Shown here piece after piece: positions 45,185-53,997 of a stretch of DNA of 64,000 nt; the stretch's first letter is position 1, and the number at the start of each line of letters is the position of its first letter. The translations under genes and the position numbers were made by a program. This stretch comes from Nocardia sputorum (GTDB taxonomy: Bacteria > Actinomycetota > Actinomycetes > Mycobacteriales > Mycobacteriaceae), in assembly GCF_027924405.1 (NCBI RefSeq), contig NZ_AP026978.1:6324001-6388000 (forward strand). The letters are read 5' to 3'. Below the pieces are notes generated by a model. It was not told the origin of the DNA. It did no database searches and was given only the letters and a program-made list of their open reading frames with translations.

Positions 45185-46279
45185 TCAGAGCGTGATGCCC
45201 ACGGTAACCGGTTCCGGTTCCAAGCGGATCCCGAAACGCTCGGCGACGCCGTCGCGGACCGTCCGGGCCAGCGCCACCAGATCGGCCGCGCTGGCTGCGC
45301 CGCGATTGGTCAGCGCCAGTGTGTGTTTCGTCGACAGCCGGGCGGGCGCCCCGTCGCCGGGGAACCCCTTGGCGAACCCGGCCCGCTCGATCAGCCAGCC
45401 CGCGGAGAACTTTACGCCGTCCGGCGCCGGGTAGGTGGGCACCGGGACGTCGCCGACGTGCGCGGCGATCATGGCGCGCACCCGCGCCTCCCGTTCCGGC
45501 GCGACCACCGGGTTGGTGAAAAACGATCCCGCGCTCCAGGTGTCGTGGTCGGCGGGATCGAGCACCATGCCTTTGCCCGCGCGCAACCGCAGCACCGCGT
45601 CCCTGACCTGCGCCGCGGGCCGGGACTCGCCGTCCGCGGCGCCCAGCGCCGAAGCCAGTTCGCCGTACCGCAGCGGCACGCTGGAACCGTCGGCCCGCAA
45701 GGCGAATTCGACCGCGAGCACGACGGCGTCGTCGCGATGCTTGAGCACGCTGGTGCGGTAACCGAACCCGAGTTCGCCCGGCTCCACCCAGCGGATCTCC
45801 CCCGCGGCGCGGTCCAGCAGGCGAACCCGGCGCAGCAGGTTCGCCACCTCCGCGCCGTAGGCGCCTACGTTCTGCACGGGCGTCGCACCGGCCGAGCCGG
45901 GAATCCCGGACAGGCACTCCAGTCCGCCGAGACCCGCGGCGACCGTAGCGCGCACCACGTCGTCCCAGTTCGCGCCCGCCTCGGCGATCACGCCGCCGTC
46001 GCCGATCTCGACACCGGTGGTGGCGACCCGCACCACCACGCCGTCGAAGCCATCGTCCCCCACGAGCAGATTGGAGCCGCCCGCGAGCAGCAGTACCGGG
46101 ACGCCCGCCGCGTCCAGCGCGCGTACCGTCGCGACCAGCGCCTCGGTCGTCGCGCATTCGGCGACCAGCGCGGGCCCGCCCACCCGCAGGGTGGTCAGCT
46201 CCGATAGCCGCACGTCCGCGCGCAGCCGCGCACCGGTACCGGCGAGGAGGTCCGACGGCACCACTCGTGAAGTTCGCAC
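45185..46279 (-). CDS. murB: UDP-N-acetylenolpyruvoylglucosamine reductase
   Basis: About 364 aa from a GTG. FAD-dependent reductase that forms UDP-MurNAc in peptidoglycan synthesis. Visible features are [36 protein letters not shown] (FAD-binding), [46 protein letters not shown] and the catalytic region [10 protein letters not shown]. The end contains [10 protein letters not shown]. The upstream region of the longer open frame is Arg/Ser-rich and unlikely to be translated. It is divergent from the first DUF2505 gene. Confidence 0.95.
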   Translation of the reverse strand: MRTSRVVPSDLLAGTGARLRADVRLSELTTLRVGGPALVAECATTEALVATVRALDAAGVPVLLLAGGSNLLVGDDGFDGVVVRVATTGVEIGDGGVIAEAGANWDDVVRATVAAGLGGLECLSGIPGSAGATPVQNVGAYGAEVANLLRRVRLLDRAAGEIRWVEPGELGFGYRTSVLKHRDDAVVLAVEFALRADGSSVPLRYGELASALGAADGESRPAAQVRDAVLRLRAGKGMVLDPADHDTWSAGSFFTNPVVAPEREARVRAMIAAHVGDVPVPTYPAPDGVKFSAGWLIERAGFAKGFPGDGAPARLSTKHTLALTNRGAASAADLVALARTVRDGVAERFGIRLEPEPVTVGITL

Positions 46280-46478
46280 GGTGCTCAACGGTAGCGTGCG
46301 CCCTGATGACCGCACGCTCGCGTAGTCCGCCGCGAGCGGATCGGAGGCAGCACGCCGGAAGCTCGAATCGCCCAGTTGTAGTGCCCGCTGACAGCTACTC
46401 GCCGGCATATTTCCACCGCCGGCGGATCCGGCGGCACGACTCGTGCGGCCCGAGCGCCGCACGGTAGCGTGTGCACCC

Positions 46479-46964
46479 ATGGCTACACCGCTGGCGTACA
46501 CGGCCCGCTACTCCCATCCGTCCGCCGCGGTGCGCGCGGCGTTCGCGAACGACCAGTACTGGAAGGATCGCATCGCGGCGGTCGGTGGCCCCAACGCCCG
46601 GCTGGATTCGGTCACCGTCGGCGGTGACCAGGTGCGCGTGGAGATGGTGCAGGCAATCGCCGCCGAACAGCTGCCGCCCGCGATCACCGCGGTGCGCCCC
46701 GGCGATCTGATCATCCCGCGCGTCGAACAGTGGAGCGGGGACGAGGCCACCTTCGAGGCCCGCGTCGAGGGCGCGCCCGCCGAGGTGCGCGGCACCATCA
46801 GCCTGGCCGCCGAGGGCTCCGGCGCCGTCGCCACGGTCGAGGGCACCATCGAGGTGAAGATTCCGCTGTTCGGCGGCAAGATCGAGAAGGCGATCGCGGA
46901 GCATCTCACCGAGCTGCTGAAGAACGAAGCCGAATTCACCGGCACCTGGCTCACCGAGCATTGA
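46479..46964 (+). CDS. DUF2505 family protein, copy 1
   Basis: 161 aa from [17 protein letters not shown]. The DUF2505 fold resembles START/polyketide-cyclase cups: [57 protein letters not shown] and [20 protein letters not shown]. No signal peptide. It may bind a hydrophobic ligand, but no function is established. A second paralogue lies 121 nt downstream. In mycobacteria one copy (Rv0481c) sits beside murB. The tandem pair here looks like a local duplication with later divergence. Confidence 0.85.
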   Translation: MATPLAYTARYSHPSAAVRAAFANDQYWKDRIAAVGGPNARLDSVTVGGDQVRVEMVQAIAAEQLPPAITAVRPGDLIIPRVEQWSGDEATFEARVEGAPAEVRGTISLAAEGSGAVATVEGTIEVKIPLFGGKIEKAIAEHLTELLKNEAEFTGTWLTEH

Positions 46965-47085
46965 TTCGCCCGCGGCGCGCGGGCATTGTTCCACGTCACA
47001 CCATGCGGTCCCGGCGTTCGTGGCTATTCGGCACTCCACCCGCCCGCCGAGGTCGGCGCCGTCGCACCCAGTAACGTGTGAGCCC

Positions 47086-47607
47086 ATGGCACGCCGATTG
47101 GACTACTCCGCCCGCTATCCGCTGCACACCACGAAAGAGCTGTACGCGGCGCTGTCGAACCGCGACTACTGGGAAGCGCGGATGGAAGAGATGCGGAAGC
47201 TCACTCCCGGCAACCAGGTGGTCCGGCTGGAGGCGGGCGACGGCGGCATCGACGTCGAACTGCATCACGTCCTGCCCCGCGACATGCTGCCGGAGATCGC
47301 GCAGACCGTGATGCGCAAGGACATGGTGATCACCCGCAAGGAGTCCTACAGCCCGTACAACGCGGAGGAGACCACCGGCAAGTACTCGGCGTCCATCCCG
47401 GCGGGGCCCGGCAGCCTCGGCGGCGCCATCCGCCTGTTCCCCACCGAGACCGGCTGCACCATGCGCTTCTCCTCGGAGGCGAAGGTGTTCATTCCCATGG
47501 TCGGGCCGCGCCTGGAACAGCTGATGCTGGTCAACCTGGTCGACCTGTTCCGCGGCGAGGCAGAGTTCACGGTGCGGTGGCTGGAAGAACAGCACTCCAC
47601 TCGCTGA
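47086..47607 (+). CDS. DUF2505 family protein, copy 2
   Basis: 173 aa, paralogous to copy 1: LDYSARYPLHTTKELYAALS, NRDYWEARMEEMRKL, HHVLPRDMLPEIAQTVMR, FSSEAKVFIPMVGPRLEQLM and a C-terminal FRGEAEFTVRWLEEQ. The alignment of RDYWEAR with the NDQYWKDR of copy 1, and of GEAEFT with NEAEFT, supports duplication. Its last 31 nt overlap the start of the methyltransferase gene in another frame, an unusually long overlap. Confidence 0.85.
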   Translation: MARRLDYSARYPLHTTKELYAALSNRDYWEARMEEMRKLTPGNQVVRLEAGDGGIDVELHHVLPRDMLPEIAQTVMRKDMVITRKESYSPYNAEETTGKYSASIPAGPGSLGGAIRLFPTETGCTMRFSSEAKVFIPMVGPRLEQLMLVNLVDLFRGEAEFTVRWLEEQHSTR

Positions 47608-48383
47608 CCAAACCGGTCGGCACCATCACCCGTGGCACCACCGCCGTCAACCGTCTCCGCCGCAGCGATCGCTGGCTGATCAACGACGAACTCGTCGCCG
47701 ACCGGCTGCGTGCCGCCGCCGATCCACTGGTGGTCGACCTCGGCTACGGCGCGAGCCCCTGGACCACGTTCGAGCTGGCCGCGCGGCTGCGCGTGATCCG
47801 CGCCGACGTGCGGCTGGTCGGGCTCGAGATCGATCCGCAGCGCGTGGTGCCCGGCCGCGACGGCGTCACCTTCGCACGCGGCGGCTTCGAACTGGCCGGG
47901 TTGCGGCCCGTTCTGGTGCGCGCCTTCAATGTGCTGCGGCAGTATCCGGAGTCGGCGGTCGCGGAGGCGTGGTCGACCGTGCTGGCCGGGCTGGCACCGG
48001 ACGGTCTGCTGGTGGACGGCACCTGTGACGAATTGGGCAGGCGCTGCGCATGGGTCCTGCTCGATCGGGACGGGCCGCGCTCGCTCACGCTGGCCTGGGA
48101 CCCGTTCACCGTCGAGCGGCCCTCCGATCTCGCCGAACGCTTGCCGAAGGCGTTGATCCACCGCAACGTCCCCGGCGAACCGATCCACGCGCTGCTCGCC
48201 GCCGCCGATCGCGCCTGGGCCCACGCGGCGCCGATGGCGCCTTTCGGTCCTCGCGTCCGCTGGCGCGCGGCGGCGCACGCGCTGCGCGCCGAGGGCTTCC
48301 CGATCCGCCACTACCGCCGTCGCCAGCGCGACAACGTGCTCTCGGTGCCGTGGCAGGCTGTCGCGCCGCTCGGTGCGGGCTGA
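47577..48383 (+). CDS. Class I SAM-dependent methyltransferase-like protein
   Basis: 268 aa from a GTG inside the 3' end of the DUF2505 copy 2 gene. The N-terminus is basic (GTITRGTTAVNRLRRSDRWL), followed by a motif I-like loop ADPLVVDLGYGASPWTTFEL, RLVGLEIDPQRVVPG (acidic residue after strand 2) and FARGGFELAGL. The C-terminus is FPIRHYRRRQRDNVLSVPWQ. The substrate is unknown. A downstream start would lose the basic segment that homologues seem to keep, so the overlapping GTG was preferred, with moderate certainty. Confidence 0.8.
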   Translation: MAGRTALHSLTKPVGTITRGTTAVNRLRRSDRWLINDELVADRLRAAADPLVVDLGYGASPWTTFELAARLRVIRADVRLVGLEIDPQRVVPGRDGVTFARGGFELAGLRPVLVRAFNVLRQYPESAVAEAWSTVLAGLAPDGLLVDGTCDELGRRCAWVLLDRDGPRSLTLAWDPFTVERPSDLAERLPKALIHRNVPGEPIHALLAAADRAWAHAAPMAPFGPRVRWRAAAHALRAEGFPIRHYRRRQRDNVLSVPWQAVAPLGAG

Positions 48384-48394
48384 GGGCGGTTTCG

Positions 48395-49003
48395 TCACGC
48401 TACGGCGAGCGCCTGATATACCCGTCGCGCGGCGCGCGGCGACAAGCGCGACCCCGCGTCGGTGATCTCCCCGCCCGCGCACCGGCGGATGGCGACCGCG
48501 TCGGCGACCACCTCGTTCAGAGCTGCTTGGCCGATATCGGCCTCGGCCAGGTCGAGCACCGTGCGCACCGGCGTGGTCACCAGGAACGGGCCCGCCGATT
48601 CCACGTCGCCGCCGACCAGCGACCGGCGCACCACCGCCAGCCGAGGCGTGACCGGCGGACGTCCGGTGCGCACCGACAGGTGCAGGAAACGCGGGCGCAG
48701 GCTGCCGAGCCCGTGCAGTTCCGCCGCACTCTGGTGAGAGACGACCGCGGCGCCGTCGAACCAGGCCGCCCACATCGCGTATTCGTCGAGTGGGCCTTCC
48801 GGCCACCCGGCCAACCGCAGCATGCCGATCCCCGCCCTGGTCACCGAACCGTCGCCGAGGGCTGCTCGCACCCGCGCCCCACACCCGGTGCGCAGCACCT
48901 GCCGAGTCGTGAAGAAACCGGCGTGCCGACCGGCCCAACGGCGCAGAACACGCCATCCTTGTTCCGCGGATCCGATCGCGCGGCTTGCCACATCGCCAGC
49001 CAT
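48395..49003 (-). CDS. AbiEi-like antitoxin/winged-helix domain protein
   Basis: 202 aa. The pattern GFFTTRQVLRTGCGARVRAA (winged helix), WFDGAAVVSHQSAAELHGLG, RTGRPPVTPRLAVVRRSL and TTPVRTVLDLAEADIGQAAL is that of the AbiEi family antitoxins and related proteins common in actinobacteria. No AbiEii nucleotidyltransferase toxin lies on either side, so this is an orphan member that may act only as a DNA-binding regulator. It converges with the methyltransferase gene (11 nt apart). Confidence 0.7.
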   Translation of the reverse strand: MAGDVASRAIGSAEQGWRVLRRWAGRHAGFFTTRQVLRTGCGARVRAALGDGSVTRAGIGMLRLAGWPEGPLDEYAMWAAWFDGAAVVSHQSAAELHGLGSLRPRFLHLSVRTGRPPVTPRLAVVRRSLVGGDVESAGPFLVTTPVRTVLDLAEADIGQAALNEVVADAVAIRRCAGGEITDAGSRLSPRAARRVYQALAVA

Positions 49004-49102
49004 GGAGATCAGGCTACGCCCGGATTTTGTGCTTCATGTCACATTCGAACCCCTCACCGCCTCCACAGAGACGGCTCAGAAAGGTCGGGAAGAATTTTGA
49101 CC

Positions 49103-49825
49103 ATGAGTACGAACGCAACCTCCACCTCGACGATCACCCGGCGAGGCCTGCTGATCGCCCTGACCGTGGTAGCGGTTCTGCTCGCCACGGTGCTGGTCGG
49201 CGGCGAGGCCTACGCCAGGCACACGGTCTCGAGCTGCATCAGCTCGCAGTTCGAGAAGGAAATGGGATCGAAGATCGACGTGAGCTTCGGGCCCAAGCCC
49301 ATGCTGGTCACCTGGATCGACGGCAAGGTGCCGTCGGTGCGGGTGAACAGCGCCGACTCCAAGTTCGGCCCCGCCGTCGGGATGGGGGTGCACGCCGTCT
49401 TCCGGGACGTCGATGTCGCCGACCCCAACGGCAGCGTGATCGGCAGCTCCTCCGCCGACGTCACCTGGAGCAACGAAGGGATCAAGGAGACCCTCGGCGG
49501 CATGGTCAGCGGGGTGACCTCCTCGGCGGATTCCGGCCTGCTCACCCTGGCGGTGCTCGGCGGCATCGCCGAACTCCAGCTGAAGCCGCAGATCGTGAAC
49601 GGCGCGGTGCAGGTGGAGACGATGTCGGCGGAACTGCTCGGCATCGGATTGCCCGCCGATTTCGTGCAGAGCATCGTCGACCTGTTCACCCAGAGCCTGC
49701 AGAGCTATCCGCTCGGCATGACGGCGACCGAGGTGAAGGTCACCGACTCGGGCGTCGACGTCCATCTGTCGGGTGGGCGTACCCAACTCGAGTCCGCCGG
49801 CAACAGCTCCGACATGCGCTGCTGA
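49103..49825 (+). CDS. LmeA-like phospholipid-binding protein (DUF2993)
   Basis: 240 aa. One N-terminal membrane anchor (GLLIALTVVAVLLATVLVGG) is followed by a DUF2993 domain: SSCISSQFEKEMGSKIDVSF, VPSVRVNSADSKFGPAVGMG, VHAVFRDVDVADPNGSVIGS and LSAELLG-type strands, ending with a polar tail. LmeA proteins are periplasmic lipid-binding proteins needed for lipomannan elongation in mycobacteria. AGAA lies about 10 nt before the ATG, a weak ribosome binding site. The gene stands alone between AbiEi-like and deoC. Confidence 0.82.
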   Translation: MSTNATSTSTITRRGLLIALTVVAVLLATVLVGGEAYARHTVSSCISSQFEKEMGSKIDVSFGPKPMLVTWIDGKVPSVRVNSADSKFGPAVGMGVHAVFRDVDVADPNGSVIGSSSADVTWSNEGIKETLGGMVSGVTSSADSGLLTLAVLGGIAELQLKPQIVNGAVQVETMSAELLGIGLPADFVQSIVDLFTQSLQSYPLGMTATEVKVTDSGVDVHLSGGRTQLESAGNSSDMRC

Positions 49826-49894
49826 ACGCGCCGCGCCGCAACGAACCTCGGGGTGCGCGGCGGCGAAGACGGCCGCGGAGCTGTCCGGCTCCGG

Positions 49895-50563
49895 TCAGGC
49901 CGGGAAGCCGTCGAGCACGTCGCGCGACCTGGACAGTCCGAGCCGGGTCGCGCCCGCCGCGATCAGCTCCGCCGCCGCCTCCGCGGTCCGGATGCCGCCG
50001 CTGGCCTTGACGCCGAGCCGGCCGCCGACCGTCTCGGCCATCAATCCCACCGCGTGGGCGCTCGCACCACCCGCGGGATGAAATCCCGTGGAGGTCTTCA
50101 CGAAATCGGCTCCCGCGCGTTCGGCGACCCGGCACACCTGCACGATCGCCTCGTCCGGCAGTGCGGCCGATTCGATGATCACTTTCAGCAGCGCTCGATC
50201 GCCCACCGCCTCGCGCACCGTGACGATGTCGGCGAGCACCGCGGTGTAATCACCCGCGCGAGCCGCGCCGACATCGATGACCATGTCGACCTCGGCGGCG
50301 CCCTGGTCCACCGCGAGCCGCGCCTCCGCGCCCTTCACCAGCGAATGATGCTTGCCGGAGGGGAATCCGGCGACGGTGGCGACCACCAGCCCGGGCGCGC
50401 GCACCGGCAACATCGACGGCGACACGCAGATCGCGAGCACGCCCAACGCCCGCGCGTCTTCGACCAGCGCGTCGACCTCGTCGCGCGTCGCCTCCGGGGC
50501 GAGCAGTGTGTGATCGATCATGGCGGCCACTTCGGCCCTGGTCAGCGACGTGGAACTTGCCAT
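49895..50563 (-). CDS. deoC: Deoxyribose-phosphate aldolase
   Basis: 222 aa class I aldolase that splits 2-deoxyribose 5-phosphate to glyceraldehyde 3-phosphate and acetaldehyde. [56 protein letters not shown], the Schiff-base lysine in [17 protein letters not shown], and [20 protein letters not shown] (second active-site lysine) are visible. Start at [12 protein letters not shown] preferred over an ATG six codons earlier. It corresponds to Rv0478 by position. Confidence 0.96.
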   Translation of the reverse strand: MASSTSLTRAEVAAMIDHTLLAPEATRDEVDALVEDARALGVLAICVSPSMLPVRAPGLVVATVAGFPSGKHHSLVKGAEARLAVDQGAAEVDMVIDVGAARAGDYTAVLADIVTVREAVGDRALLKVIIESAALPDEAIVQVCRVAERAGADFVKTSTGFHPAGGASAHAVGLMAETVGGRLGVKASGGIRTAEAAAELIAAGATRLGLSRSRDVLDGFPA

Positions 50564-50717
50564 GGGTCCAGAGTCTGGCACACCCGGCGCGAATTCCGTT
50601 GCGCGCCTGGTGGCACTTCCCGCACACTCGTAGCTGATGGCGCATCGGAGAGCGGGACGCCACGGTCGACTGACTAACGTGTGCGGATGGGCCTACTTCG
50701 TTCGGGAGGAGACGACC

Positions 50718-51260
50718 GTGCTGATCCGTCGCGAACGCGCCGACGACGCCGCTGCGATCGCGGCGGTGCATCGCAGCGCATTCGCCCCGCGCTATGCCTC
50801 TGCCGGCACTTCCGGTGACCGGGTCGACGCGGATCCACCCGAGGTGGACTTGGTCGCGCAGTTGCGCAGCGACGAGGGCTGGATTCCCACGCTCTCCCTG
50901 GTGGCGATCGAGCACGACAGCGTGGTGGGTCACCTGTGCCTGACCAGAGCCGCCGTCGGCCCGTTCCCGGTGCTGGCACTCGGCCCGATCGGCGTCCTCG
51001 CCGATCATCAAGGCGCCGGAGTCGGCTCGGCCCTCATGCACGCGGCTCTCGGCGCCGCCGACGCCCTCGACGAACCCCTGATCGGGCTGCTCGGCAGCCT
51101 GGAGTTCTACCCCCGCTTCGGTTTCGTCCCCGCCGCCCGTCTCGGCATCACCCCGGACGACCCGGCTTGGATCAGCCACTTCCAGGTCCGCTCCCTGTCC
51201 GCCTACGATTCCCAAATCGTCGGCGAATTCCGTTACGCGGACCCGTTTTACAGCCTTTGA
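50718..51260 (+). CDS. GNAT-family N-acetyltransferase
   Basis: 180 aa from a GTG preceded by GGAGGAG at 6 nt; a longer upstream frame lacks such a site. LIRRERADDAAAIAAVHRSA is the N-terminal strand and helix. VVGHLCLTRAAVGPFPVLAL leads to the acetyl-CoA loop ADHQGAGVGSALMHAAL, and LLGSLEFYPRFGFVPAARLG ends the domain. The pattern fits the YhbS subfamily. Acceptor unknown. Confidence 0.88.
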   Translation: MLIRRERADDAAAIAAVHRSAFAPRYASAGTSGDRVDADPPEVDLVAQLRSDEGWIPTLSLVAIEHDSVVGHLCLTRAAVGPFPVLALGPIGVLADHQGAGVGSALMHAALGAADALDEPLIGLLGSLEFYPRFGFVPAARLGITPDDPAWISHFQVRSLSAYDSQIVGEFRYADPFYSL

Positions 51261-51374
51261 GCGCCGCCACTGCGTTCAGACGCCCGGGCTGCGCAGACGA
51301 CCTGGGCTCTGAAATATCCCGCGCGTCGACCTGGCACGAGTTCCACGCCCATCCTGAGTACCAGCGCGACGGCG

Positions 51375-51560
51375 CTAGGCCCACGGATCGATGACGGGCA
51401 CTCCAGCAGCACGGAATGGCGCGGTATCGCGGGTGGCCACGGCCATCCGCGCGGCGCTGGCGGTAGCCGCGATATAGCCGTTGGCAGTGCCGATCGCGGC
51501 TCCACTGGCGCGGGCCGCGGCCATGAGTTCCACATACACCGCGATCGAGTGCGCGGCGCG
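51375..51560 (-). pseudogene. C-terminal remnant of a VapC-type PIN-domain toxin
   Basis: The minus frame reads SIAVYVELMAAARASGAAIG, TANGYIAATASAARMAVATR and DTAPFRAAGVPVIDPWA before TAG (51377-51375). It matches the second half of FitB/VapC PIN proteins, including the late acidic active-site aspartate (TRDTAPF). The N-terminal half with the first catalytic Asp and any antitoxin gene are missing. The sequence is cut by the purU upstream region at its 5' side. The first half was probably deleted. Confidence 0.65.
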
Positions 51561-51577
51561 CCTGGGAAGATGTACGC

Positions 51578-52468
51578 ATGAGTTCCGCTTCTCCCGTTCT
51601 GGACGATCGCCGTTACGTGCTGACGCTCGGCTGCAAGGATCGTCCGGGCATCATCGCCGGGATCACGTTGTTCATCGCCGAGTTCGGCGGCTCGATCGTG
51701 GAGGCGGGGTATCACTCCGACGTGGAGACGGGCTGGTTCTTCACGCGCCAGGCGATCAAGGCCGCGACGGTGCCGTTCGGGATCGCGGAGCTGCGGGACC
51801 GGTTCGCCGGGGTGGCGGCCGGCTTGGGGCCGGAGACCGAATGGCAGCTGCTGGACTCCCGGTCGCGCCGCCGTGCGGTGCTGCTGGTCAGCAAGGACGG
51901 GCACTGCCTGCACGACCTGCTCGGGCGCGCGGCCAGCGGTGAGCTGCCCGCCACCATCGAGGCGGTGATCGGCAACCACCCCGATCTGGCGGCGATGACC
52001 GAGGCGCACGGGGTGAAGTTCCATCACGTGCCGTTCCCGAAGGACCCGGCCGAGCGCGGGCCGGCGTTCGAGGAGGTCCGCGCCCTGGTGGACGCGCACG
52101 ACCCGCACGCGGTGGTGCTGGCGCGGTTCATGCAGGTGTTGCCTGCCGAGCTGTGCGAGCACTGGGCGGGCAAGGCGATCAACATCCACCACAGCTTCTT
52201 GCCCTCGTTCGTCGGCGCCCGCCCCTATCACCAGGCGTTCGCCCGCGGCGTGAAGCTGATCGGCGCGACCTGCCACTACGTGACCGCGGAACTGGACGCG
52301 GGCCCGATCATCGAACAGGACGTCATCCGCATCGATCACGCGGACGAGGTACGCGACATGGTCCGCCAAGGCCGCGACATCGAGCGGGTGGTGCTCGCGC
52401 GCGGGCTGCGCTGGCATCTGGAAGGGCGCGTCCTGGTGCACGGCCGCCGGACGGTGGTCTTCTCCTGA
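51578..52468 (+). CDS. purU: Formyltetrahydrofolate deformylase
   Basis: 296 aa. Hydrolyses 10-formyl-THF to formate and THF, balancing one-carbon pools. The N-terminal ACT domain is YVLTLGCKDRPGIIAGITLF. The C-terminal formyltransferase fold has FHHVPFPKDPAERGPAF, VVLARFMQVLP, the catalytic KAINIHHSFLPSFVGARPYH and the aspartate in GATCHYVTAELDAGPIIEQD. Length is typical. The upstream region carries the vapC remnant, so its promoter may have been rebuilt after that deletion. Confidence 0.95.
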   Translation: MSSASPVLDDRRYVLTLGCKDRPGIIAGITLFIAEFGGSIVEAGYHSDVETGWFFTRQAIKAATVPFGIAELRDRFAGVAAGLGPETEWQLLDSRSRRRAVLLVSKDGHCLHDLLGRAASGELPATIEAVIGNHPDLAAMTEAHGVKFHHVPFPKDPAERGPAFEEVRALVDAHDPHAVVLARFMQVLPAELCEHWAGKAINIHHSFLPSFVGARPYHQAFARGVKLIGATCHYVTAELDAGPIIEQDVIRIDHADEVRDMVRQGRDIERVVLARGLRWHLEGRVLVHGRRTVVFS

Positions 52469-52487
52469 CCGGCGCGCCCTCGGCGCG

Positions 52488-53531
52488 TCAGCCCGCGAGG
52501 TCGGCGCGGGCGGACTTGCCCGCCGCGGCGAGGACGCGGGCGAGTTCCTCGTTGAACCGTTCGTAGGCCTCGACGTTGCCGAGATGGCCGGTGGGCAGCA
52601 CCTGGTAGCGCGCGAGGCTGCCGGTCTGCCGGAGCAGCTCGACGATGCGTTCGGAGTGGACCGGCGGCGTCATGTCGTCGAACTGCCCCGACAGCACTGT
52701 CGTGGGCACCACCAGGCTCCTGGCCGCCTCCCCGACGTCCATCGTGGCGAGCAGGAAACCGAACTTGGACCGCACCCGGGCCGGGCACGACCGCACGATG
52801 GCCATGCTGAAGTCCAGCAGGTCGCCTTTCGCCGCGGTGCTGAGGATCTGGCGCGCGAACAGCCAGCGCACCGGCGCGATGGGCGGGAAGACGAGCGGGG
52901 CGCCCAGGCCGAGCCTGCCGAAGAGGAATGGCAGCGGCACTTTCAGTTGCAGCAGCCGCAACGGGCGGTTGAGCAGCGGCACCACTGTGGTCTCCAGGAT
53001 CAGCCGATCGGCCGCGGTATTGGTCAGCAGCACCGCGAGGGCTCGGCGCGCGACCTGCTCCGGGTAGCGTCCCGCCCACGCCTGCAGCGTCATGCCGCCG
53101 AGACTGTGGCCGACCAGCACGGCCCGCTGCCCGGGCGCGAGCGCGGCGTCGAGCACCGCGGCCAAGTCGTCGGCCAGCAGGCCCATGGTCAGCTCGCTCG
53201 AGCCGTATTCGCTCTCGCCGTGGCCGCGCTGATCGTAGGCGATCACGCGATAATCGCCGGCGAACGCATTGATCTGCGGGTTCCAGTACTCGAGGCAGCA
53301 GGTCCAGCCGTGCACGAGCACGACGGCCGGCTTGTCCGGCGGACCGTAGGCGTGTACCCGCAGCCGAGCTCCGTCCCCGGCGCGGACCGGGATCACCTCG
53401 CGGGGCGCGGCCGGGGGGTTGAACGCGACGGTCTGGTAGGTACGCGAACGCAGGTCGGCGCTGTGCGCGGCGCGCAAGCTCCGGAGCAGTCCCGGGAAGC
53501 TCGTCAACGCGGTCGGCAGCATGGCACGCAT
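52488..53531 (-). CDS. Alpha/beta hydrolase, 347 aa
   Basis: Soluble hydrolase with VVLVHGWTCCLEYWNPQINA (oxyanion strand), RVIAYDQRGHGESEYGSSEL, the nucleophile elbow VLVGHSLGGMTLQAW, the acid in VLSGQFDDMTPPVHSERIV and the histidine in VLPTGHLGNVEAYERFN. A lid region of about 100 residues lies between the elbow and the acid. AAAGGAG lies 7 nt before the ATG. Two dyads upstream suggest tight control. It converges with purU (19 nt apart). Confidence 0.88.
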   Translation of the reverse strand: MRAMLPTALTSFPGLLRSLRAAHSADLRSRTYQTVAFNPPAAPREVIPVRAGDGARLRVHAYGPPDKPAVVLVHGWTCCLEYWNPQINAFAGDYRVIAYDQRGHGESEYGSSELTMGLLADDLAAVLDAALAPGQRAVLVGHSLGGMTLQAWAGRYPEQVARRALAVLLTNTAADRLILETTVVPLLNRPLRLLQLKVPLPFLFGRLGLGAPLVFPPIAPVRWLFARQILSTAAKGDLLDFSMAIVRSCPARVRSKFGFLLATMDVGEAARSLVVPTTVLSGQFDDMTPPVHSERIVELLRQTGSLARYQVLPTGHLGNVEAYERFNEELARVLAAAGKSARADLAG

Positions 53532-53546
53532 CGGACACTCCTTTGT

Positions 53547-53567
53547 GTTACTGCTAGATACAGTAAC
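53547..53567. promoter_or_regulatory. Dyad operator upstream of the 347-aa hydrolase gene
   Basis: Perfect inverted arms GTTACTG and CAGTAAC separated by 7 nt, 16-36 nt before the hydrolase ATG. The centre-to-centre layout fits a TetR-type operator that would cover the transcription or ribosome start. The regulator is not identified. Confidence 0.55.
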
Positions 53568-53580
53568 CCCGATTCGCGCC

Positions 53581-53596
53581 GCTTGCTAGTGCAAGC
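53581..53596. promoter_or_regulatory. 16-bp motif shared with the XRE regulator promoter
   Basis: GCTTGCTAGTGCAAGC is an inverted repeat (GCTTGC/GCAAGC, 4-nt centre) lying 50-65 nt before the hydrolase start. A 14-of-16 match, GCTAGCTATTGCAAGC, is at 55236-55251 ahead of the XRE regulator gene. It may be a common operator for that regulator. Confidence 0.5.
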
Positions 53597-53623
53597 ACCC
53601 TTACCTGTCGGCAGTCTTCCCTC

Positions 53624-53914
53624 TCACCAGCGCGGACCCCGCTGCACCTCGTCCACCTTGGGCCGTACGTCGGCCAAGTAGACACCCGTGGCGATGATCG
53701 CCGCGAAGGACAGCAGGCCCAGCCCCGCGGGTGAGAGTAGAAGCACGAGCACAGCCGCCCCGAGAATCGCCAGCCAGATCGGCTTGGTCAGTTTGTCCAC
53801 CGCGGTGAACGCGTCCGGACGCTGACGCACGGCGTGGATCAGCGCGAAAATCGTCGCACCGAGCGCCGCCAGCCACAGCACCAGCAGGATCATCCCGGTC
53901 AATCCGTGCACCAT
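53624..53914 (-). CDS. DUF2516 family membrane protein
   Basis: 96 aa from MVHGLTGMILLVLWLAALGA, preferred over upstream ATGs because GGTGGGG precedes it. Two helices are visible (residues about 5-25 and 45-65) with a short charged link (AVRQRPDAFTAVDKLTKPIW) and a tail ending GVYLADVRPKVDEVQRGPRW. It matches the small membrane protein kept downstream of hbhA in mycobacteria (Rv0476). Function unknown. Confidence 0.85.
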   Translation of the reverse strand: MVHGLTGMILLVLWLAALGATIFALIHAVRQRPDAFTAVDKLTKPIWLAILGAAVLVLLLSPAGLGLLSFAAIIATGVYLADVRPKVDEVQRGPRW

Positions 53915-53997
53915 ATTCACCCCACCCATCATAGAAGCAACGCCCCCGCGCACCAGGGGTGCGCGAGGGCGTGGAATCGCACTCAGCGGCGGGCCGT

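Noticed and set aside
44159..46207. 682-codon plus-strand open frame opposite lprQ and murB
   Set aside because: Antisense to two recognised genes, no domain, arginine- and valine-rich shadow composition.
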